Below, piece after piece: positions 57,393 to 64,000 of a DNA stretch of 64,000 bases. Source of the stretch: Takakia lepidozioides. Its lineage: Eukaryota > Streptophyta > Takakiopsida > Takakiales > Takakiaceae. Each line of letters opens with the position of its first letter. Position 1 is the stretch's first letter. Made by a program: the position numbers and the translations under genes. A model generated the notes under the pieces. The model was not told the origin of the DNA and searched no databases. It saw nothing but the letters and a program-made list of their open reading frames with translations. The stretch lies in assembly GCA_030704615.1 (NCBI GenBank), contig CM060732.1:46235053-46299052 (forward strand), read 5' to 3'.

Positions 57393-60029
57393 CAGCAGGA
57401 AATGGAATACAGAGTTGATCTTTTTAACAAGTGAACACTCGAACCCTGTCCTGTTTTGGCCTCTTGATTTTTGCCTCACTTTGCCTATTTTTGCAACCAC
57501 CCCTTACCATCTCTCTGACTTAGCCAGTTCTGCACGAGCTTTGGGAGTTTTGTGTTGAGATTAGGTCTTGGATGACACAAGTCTTACAACCCTGGTAGTA
57601 GTTTCGATGGATTAGTAATGTAGGTCTTTTGTTTGTCCCTATTTATTTGTCAGCCTTACTATATCTGTCATTCTTTTGGGTCAAAAGAAAATTGTCAGGG
57701 AACGTACTGTTGACAAATGGGACGGTGGGAGGTGCAGGCTGACGCAGACATGCTTTGACAAGTGCGTTGAAAGAAAGTGAGTGTTCTGCTCGTCTGGTCT
57801 TTCTACCCTGTGTGGAACGTTCTGTCAAAACAGAACTCAGAAGGGTTTTTGACCTGGAAATCCACGTCTGATCCATTCAAGTTTCAATGAGACTAAAGTG
57901 TACCTGTCTAGGCACTCCTATTTGAAGCTTTTCCGTATTCCTGCTCATTCCTCCTTGTTGCTTTTTGCGCTACGAATAAAGATTCCGTCTAAGCATCATG
58001 TAGGTCAATGCTCAAAAAGACTTGCAACACGAAGTAAACCTTTTCCAGATAAACGGGGGTCAGCAACGATGTGCTTTGCCAGTCATAGATGGTTGATCAC
58101 ATTCTTTTGCATAGCTTACTTCAAAACAATGCACTTGAAAATGTAAGAGTCTGGAAACACTACGATTGCTTGGATGGAGAAAATTTCAAGGAACCCTTGC
58201 ACCTAGCAAGGAGGTATAATCAAGAAACAATTTACAGAGTTTGAGATCGTCTTGAGTCAGATGCTACCATCAAAGCACTTTGACAATCAGGCCCAGAATC
58301 AGTTGATGCCAACACCCCAGGATGGTGCCAGAGTGCCACTCAGGCGTTTTGGTACAATCCAGATCCTGTCCAATCATGATGGGGGTAAATGGTCTTGCAG
58401 GCCCCGGGGCGAAACCTGAATGAAGGGCATGAGGGTTTGCAGGGCAGCACCTGATGGAAAAGAAGATGACCACGCATATTTGTCTCTCTCTATCACATGC
58501 ACACAGATACGCATGTACACACATGTGCCGGCCATTTTTATTATTGACTAATGAGGCACGACGACATTATGTGTAGGTACAAGGAGGCAGATTTGAATGT
58601 TGGTGAGAGTAGCTGCATCGACCGCTGTGTTGCCAAGTATTGGCAGGTATGAGTCATTCAGTCACTTCGAAAACTGAGAATGACATGGGTATTCAAGCAC
58701 TTTCAAATGAAATCAATCAAGGGGGTTTGGTTGATTTTCTGTCGAACAAAATACAGATGAGTCTGGAGTTCAATGCGGTTTTGGAAGCTATGGGTTGGTG
58801 ACAAGTCCCAAATGAGAATTGATTAACAGTATGAGGTTTTATCTTTAACGCGGGGGACTTAATTCAGCATTACAGTTGTCAAACCCCAAACTAGGGCTAG
58901 TTAAACCCAAGTACGTTCTAAGTCCATCTGATGCCAGAGTGCAGCCCTAGTACCCAATGTGCTGTCGGAATGTATGGACTACTTACAGAGGTTAGTAGTG
59001 AAGTAGCTAAAAACTATTCAAGGAAGAAGAAACTCTGTGGCTTGTTGCTGATACAATGTTGCCCTGCAGGTGACAGGAATTGTGGGACAACTGTTAGGAT
59101 CCAGCAGGCCTCCAATGGGTTAGCTTGGCAGAATCTTAGACAAGTCTCCTAGCCCTTTCAACATCTGGCTCAAGATGGCTTCTGTCACTCTATGAGAGAT
59201 ATGTGTTTCATATTCAGTAACAATCGGGATGTGAATCACCAAAGAGGTTATGATCACAGGTTTGCTCCGAGGTCAATTGGCCATCTATCAAATTTTGATG
59301 GTGAAAATTATTTGAGTAACAAGGTGGGGGGTGGGTGGTTGGAGTAGTCAGGTGGCTCGCAATTGGTATTTGTTGACCATTGAGTTCACCGAGCCGAGTG
59401 GGTCACTAGCCTTGATCACTTTCTGGAATCACTCCTGAAAAAATTCCCTGCTTGTAAAGGCAATGCAAAGTTTGCTGCCACATTCATTATTTAGGTGCTG
59501 GGCCCCCTACCCACAGGAGCTTCTGTCTTCCTGGTTAAAAGCTGGTGCACAGTACCCGTGTATGTGAAATCACGTTGTAGTGTTTGTAGCACAATCCAAG
59601 TGCTAGCACGACAGATTATATCACTCCATTAAGATGCAGTAACACTTGCTAATCAAGCCTGCTGTTAGAATTTAAATTTCAAGATGGTTGTAGTGTGATA
59701 GAGTTTGTGGCTATATAGCAGACGCATTAATCAAGCCTGCTGTTAGAACTTCACTTTCAAGGTGATTGTAGTGTGATAGAAGTTGTGAGCTGTAGGCTCG
59801 AAACATGAACTTACTTAAGGCCTGTGGATATGTTCTTTGCACTCACATACAGAGATTCAGAGAAGAATAAACTGTGCCTTGGGGGTTTCCACCTTCACAG
59901 CAACTGATATCTTCACTGTTTCCTGCACATATCATTTCTCAATGACATAGGTATTGCCTTCTCTCGCAAGAACTATCAAGACGCCTCCTGAGGCAGAGTT
60001 TGCTATTTGGTGTTAATTGGGTCCCCGAG
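57393..60029. other. Intergenic, with a 78-bp tandem duplication
   Basis: No gene recognised. At 59650-59806 a 78-bp unit beginning AATCAAGCCTGCTGTTAGAA is present twice with about 10 differences. Other frames are short. Confidence 0.4.
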
Positions 60030-60225
60030 GGGAGGGTTGCGCCAGCCTAGGAGGTAGTGCAATACCAAGGCGACGCGCGCGGGCCCTGGCAGCAAGCTGC
60101 CGGGTGGGCCCGCACCCGAGAAAAATTAGATTAATATCATGAGACTCGATGAGTCTCGTATCAGATATTAAACTGATAAGAACAGATACTACACTTGATC
60201 TTAGCCAAAAGGCCGAGAAAGGTAT
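60030..60225 (-). ncRNA. U2: U2 spliceosomal snRNA
   Basis: The minus strand from 60225 reads AUACCUUUCUCGGCCUUUUG, the invariant U2 5' end. It continues with CAAGUGUAGUAUCUG, whose GUAGUA pairs with intron branch sites, then the stem IIa/b segment around UAUCAGUUUAAUAUCUGAUA. The Sm-binding site AAUUUUUC is near 60120. The 3' stem-loops are GC-rich, with the last (GGUAUUGCACUACC) at about 60064-60051. The end is set at 196 nt, the usual plant length, and is accurate to a few bases. The RNA acts in the nuclear U2 snRNP. Confidence 0.95.
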
Positions 60226-60249
60226 ACGGTAACAGCATAGCCCCACAGT

Positions 60250-60256
60250 TTATATA
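60250..60256 (-). promoter_or_regulatory. TATA box of the U2 gene
   Basis: Minus-strand TATATAA, 25-31 bp upstream of the U2 start at 60225. Confidence 0.85.
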
Positions 60257-60283
60257 CTTTACTGGATAGTGAATATGTGCAAT

Positions 60284-60294
60284 CGATATGGGAT
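60284..60294 (-). promoter_or_regulatory. Upstream sequence element (USE) of the U2 gene
   Basis: Minus-strand ATCCCATATCG, one mismatch from the plant snRNA USE (RTCCCACATCG). Centre-to-centre distance to the TATA box is about 36 bp, the longer spacing that in plants specifies RNA polymerase II rather than III. Confidence 0.85.
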
Positions 60295-61206
60295 AATGTT
60301 TTCCATGGGTGATTTATCCTCTTGCCAAACACTCGTTTGTAGGCAAAATACATTGTATCTCTGCCCTTTCCCCCATGACGGGCAACCTGAGAGACTCTGC
60401 TTTGCTCCAGAGCAACCTGTCAGACCACAGACTTGAGAGCTACAGTAACAAGTGTGTTGAATCACTCGCACTTGTTGGAAACTGCAGTGCGCGAGTCTGT
60501 CACATAAGAGTAGCAGGATGGGTGTTTCTCCACGGACCATGGCACCGCTGTCTGCTTCATGCACTGAGTGGAAAGAACATAAAACATGAGTTACTTCCAA
60601 GAAGTTTTTGCAGGACCATTCGGGGGAACTCTGGGTGAACCACAAGTCGGAGGCTGCATTGTTCAATTTGACAGACCAGCAATGTGTAGGGGATGAGATG
60701 ATGAAAACCCAGCGTCTGCAGAGCGACGTTGCAAGCAATGGCGGCTGAGATGAAAACGATGAAACGCGACTTTTTAAGTCATGGATTACGCCACCACGGA
60801 ACACGCTAAGCGTTGCTGTCTCCATTTCCCTTCGTTGGTAGGACTTTCTGCGTTGGGGACACACTTTATTCTGGGTGATGGGTGGGGGTAGTTGGATTCC
60901 AGCTATCAATCTTCTAAATCATGAGAAGAGTATGACGAGATGGGGAGAAATAGGAGTATGTATATGCAATGACGAGGTAGGAGAGTCGACGACTAAGTTG
61001 ACGATGCACTCCTGGAGGAATCATGGAGGAATTCAGTGTTGGACGCAATGAGAAGAAAAATTCAAGGAGGGCAAAACATTGGGAGTGGCACACCAAGAGA
61101 TGCAAGCCTTGATTCAAAGCGAGTGGAGTTTTATGGGCATGGCATCCCCCTGTAAGAGAAGAATTGAACCTTATCAAGAGGTTGAAACTATTTAATTTTG
61201 GCGGGG
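60295..61206. other. 3' flank of the second PPR gene and upstream of U2
   Basis: A 216-codon minus frame (60909-60259) is open but overlaps the U2 promoter and has no recognisable domain. It is probably chance openness in a 3' region. Confidence 0.35.
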
Positions 61207-64000
61207 TCACCAGAAATCCCCACAAGAACACACCCCATTCTTGAAGTGATGGAAGCGGCTAGCATCCCTTGCAACTATTTCCCGTTCAGCAATCTTAGAG
61301 ATGAACTTGGTGACTGTGTGGCAGTCACCACACACGCGAAGGTTCTTGTTGATGCGGAGAGCTGTACCAGGTGGTGTATTCATCAGCCCCAAAGCAATGG
61401 CAAGCTTTTCACTGTGGTGGCAAAGAGACTGCTCCTTCTGCTGCTGATTGACATCGCACAACACACAATCATGTCGGGCACATATCCAGCATCTTTCATC
61501 TGCCAGTTCAAGCTCTCCAATGCAGCATATATCTCCTCTGTCTGTGGATGTGATCTATCTTCGACAACGAATGAATGCACCCTGTTCTGGACCTCGATCC
61601 AGCTGCGTCCTGGCTCCTTCTTCACCCCTCTGTCCTCCATCACTCCTCTCACCTTTGCTACATCACCCCATCTTCCAGTTGCAGCATAGATGTTTGATAG
61701 CAGCACATACACAGTGGAGTCTTCGGGTTCCAACTTGAGAATGCATTCAGCGACACGTTCTGCTAGCTCCACATTGCCATGAACTCGGCAGGCAGCAAGC
61801 AGGGGCCGCCATACTGAAGCCGGTGGTTCAAATGGCATTCTGTTGATGACATCTTCTGCCTCAGTCAGGAGGCCTGCACGGCCTAGAAGGTCAACCAAGC
61901 AACCATAATGTTTTTCTGTTTGTGTGATGCCATGGTCTGCACTCATGGAACAGAAGTAGTGTTGGCCTTCCTGCACGAGGCCGGCGTGGCTGCATGCAGA
62001 GAGAACCCCAATGAATGTGACCTGGTTTGGCAGCAATCCCTCCTGCTGCATCTGTTGAAAGCATTGGAGTGCCTCCTTGCTACGCCCATGCTGGGCATAT
62101 CCTACAATCATTGCAGTCCATGAGACTACATCTCGTTTAAGCAATCTGTCAAACACTTGCTGTGCATCCACCACACTCCCACACTTGACGTACATGTCAA
62201 TAAGAGCATTTCCCACAAGGATATCTGTCTCAAATCCAACTTCAAGAATCTTGGCTTGCACACGCTTGCCCTCTTCAAGGGCTGCTAGGTTGGCACATGC
62301 ATTCAGAATGCAAGTGAAAGTGATCTTGTCACTCTTTACACGTTCTCGTTGCATTTGCCAAAAGAGTTTGAATGCCTCTTGCTCATGCCCTTGCTGAGCA
62401 TATCCTGCAATCATGGCATTCCATGTGACCACATCTCGTTCAGACATCTTCTCGAATTCTTGGTGCGCCTCCACCACACTTCCACACCTGGCATACATGC
62501 TCACAAGGGCATTCCCCACACACACATCTGACTGTAATCCCTCTTTAATAATGTGTGCATGGACACGTTTGCCCTCTTCCAGGGCTGCTAGGTTGGCGCA
62601 TGCCTTGAGGATGCTAATTAAGGTGACCTTGTTTGGCTTCATGCCTTCTTGCTGCATCTGCCAAAAGACTTCAAATGCCTCCTTAACAAGCCCATGCTGA
62701 GCATAGCTTGTGATCATGGCAGTCCAGGAGATAACATCACGATTTTGCATTTGTTCAAACACTCGTCGTGCTTGAACCAAACTCCCAGTCTTGCCATACA
62801 TGCTGACAAGAGCATTTGCCACTGAGATATCTGATTCCAATTCATTTTTGGTGATACAGGCATGGAGTGACTTGCCCTGTTCCAACCATACCGGGTTGTC
62901 ACATGCATTGAGGATGCTAATAAAGGTGACCACGTTTGGCTTCAGGCCTTCTTGTTGCATCTGTCTGAAAAGATTGAATGCCTCTTCACTGAACCCTTGC
63001 TGAGCATATCCTGCAACCATTGCATTCCATGACACTAAATCCCGTTTAGGTATGCTGTCAAACACTTTGCGCGCTTCTGCTAAACTCCTACAATTGGAAT
63101 ACATACTTATGAGGGCAGTCCCAACACGGACATCTGTTTCAAACCCAGCTTTGATGATGTGGGCATGAACTTGCTTGCCCCGTTCCAAGACTGATTGGTT
63201 GGCAGAAGCATTGAGAATGCTAATGAAGGTGAACTTGTTTGGATTGACACCTTCTTGTTCCATGTTGTGAAAGAATTCAAATGCCTCTTCAACACGCCCT
63301 TGTTGAGCAAGTCCTGCAATCATTGCAGTCCATGAAATCACAGTTCGTGTGGGCAGTTTGTTGAACATTTCTTGCGCATCCACCAAACTCCCACATTTGG
63401 CATACATGCTGACGAGGGCATTCCCTACACGGATATCTAACTCAAATCCAGCTTTGATTATTTGGGCATGGACCCACTTCCCCTGTACCAGAGCTGCTGG
63501 GCTGCCACATGTGTTAAGGATCGGAAGGAAAGTGACTATGTCAGGCTTCATGCCTTCTTGTTGCATTTCCCGAAAGATCTCAATTGCCTCTTTACCATAG
63601 CCTTGCTGACCAAATCCTGCAATCATTGCAGTCCATGACACCACATCTCGTTTCCTCATTTTCTCAAATAATTTGCGTGCATCATTCACACTTCCACACT
63701 TCACATACATTCTGAGGAGAGAATTCCCCACAAAAAGATCAGTCTCATATCCACTCCTGGTGATGTGGGCATGGACCTGCTTGCCCTGTTCCAATGTTAC
63801 TGGACTCGTACAGGCGGCAAGAATGCTAGTGAAGGTGACCTTATCTGGCTTCACGCCTTCTTGTTGCATTTGCAAAAAATGCTCAAAAGCATTCTCACTG
63901 AGACCATGTTGGGCACATCCTGCAATCATTGCATTCCATGAAAAGACCCCTCGTTTTGGCATTTGGTCAAAGACTTGTCGAGCTTCGACCACATTTCCAC
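61207..64000 (-). pseudogene. PLS-class PPR-DYW gene, 3' part, frameshifted in the DYW domain
   Basis: Enters from the right edge; the N-terminus is outside the window. The visible 860-odd residues are a long series of P/L/S repeats ([36 protein letters not shown]). The E and PG-box region follows (KKEPGRSWIEVQNRVHSFV) up to AGYVPDM. There the frame is lost at about 61457-61468 (plus strand ACAACACACAATC). The next 85 codons, to 61207, are in another frame and hold a complete DYW core: HSEKLAI, CGDCH, and a terminal CSCGDFW. A net two-base gain (TG in a TG-rich run) explains the shift. Both halves are well conserved, so the break is recent or a sequence error. The C-terminus is DFW, not DYW. 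If real, the shift removes the deaminase. Confidence 0.85.

Noticed and set aside
60259-60909. 216-codon minus frame between the PPR gene and U2
   Set aside because: Runs into the U2 promoter, no recognisable domain; likely chance.
61448-63600. Plus-strand frames across the second PPR gene
   Set aside because: Shadows of the minus-strand PPR repeats.
1-64000. CRISPR arrays, bacterial operons, rRNA genes
   Set aside because: None seen; all features are those of a plant nuclear genome.

Overview
This is a low-density nuclear segment from a land plant. The evidence is two DYW-type pentatricopeptide-repeat (PPR) RNA-editing factors, an EPF-like secreted peptide with an FNP tail, a DREB-type AP2/ERF transcription factor, a plastid RHON1/BP-73-like protein, and a U2 snRNA gene with a plant-style USE plus TATA promoter. 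The PPR repeats have the near-uniform MIAGYAQHG style common in seed-free plants. A decayed TPR gene resembling ciliary proteins would also suit a plant with swimming sperm. A fern, lycophyte or bryophyte is my best guess (inference; I cannot name the species).

Layout. 1-10 kb: short repeats, a SINE, an intronless DREB gene (4287-5132, minus) and a broken TPR gene (7.7-8.5 kb, minus). 10-24 kb: mostly transposon debris, namely a TA-flanked inverted-repeat element with a nested SINE, a tandem duplication, a deleted LTR retrotransposon whose integrase has lost its catalytic Glu (18.4-21.8 kb), and an element flanked by TTAA (22.3-23.5 kb). 24.5-31 kb: a three-exon RHON1-like gene (minus) and a two-exon PPR-DYW gene (plus). 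36.9-38 kb: a four-exon EPFL gene (minus), with a degenerate 130-160 bp tandem array upstream. 44.9-47.4 kb: a five-exon MGST3-like MAPEG gene (minus) that carries a decayed second copy of its own exon 4. 47.9-57 kb: a second TTAA-flanked element inserted into a SINE, a complete SINE, a retroelement tail with a PHD finger, and a complete 4.9-kb pogo transposon with an intact transposase and a hAT element inside it. 57-64 kb: a U2 snRNA gene (minus) and the 3' part of a second PPR-DYW gene with a frameshift inside its DYW domain.

The multi-exon models (RHON1, EPFL, MGST3, PPR-1) were built by hand from reading frame, GT/AG borders and matching intron phases. Each gives a protein of the length expected for its family. 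The host genes do not form a cluster or pathway. Two PPR factors and the RHON1-like protein would act on organellar RNA, EPFL in cell-cell signalling, and MGST3 in membranes. The most notable content is the transposon record: target-site duplications can be read directly for the pogo, hAT, TTAA-type and SINE insertions, and three of these show nesting order.
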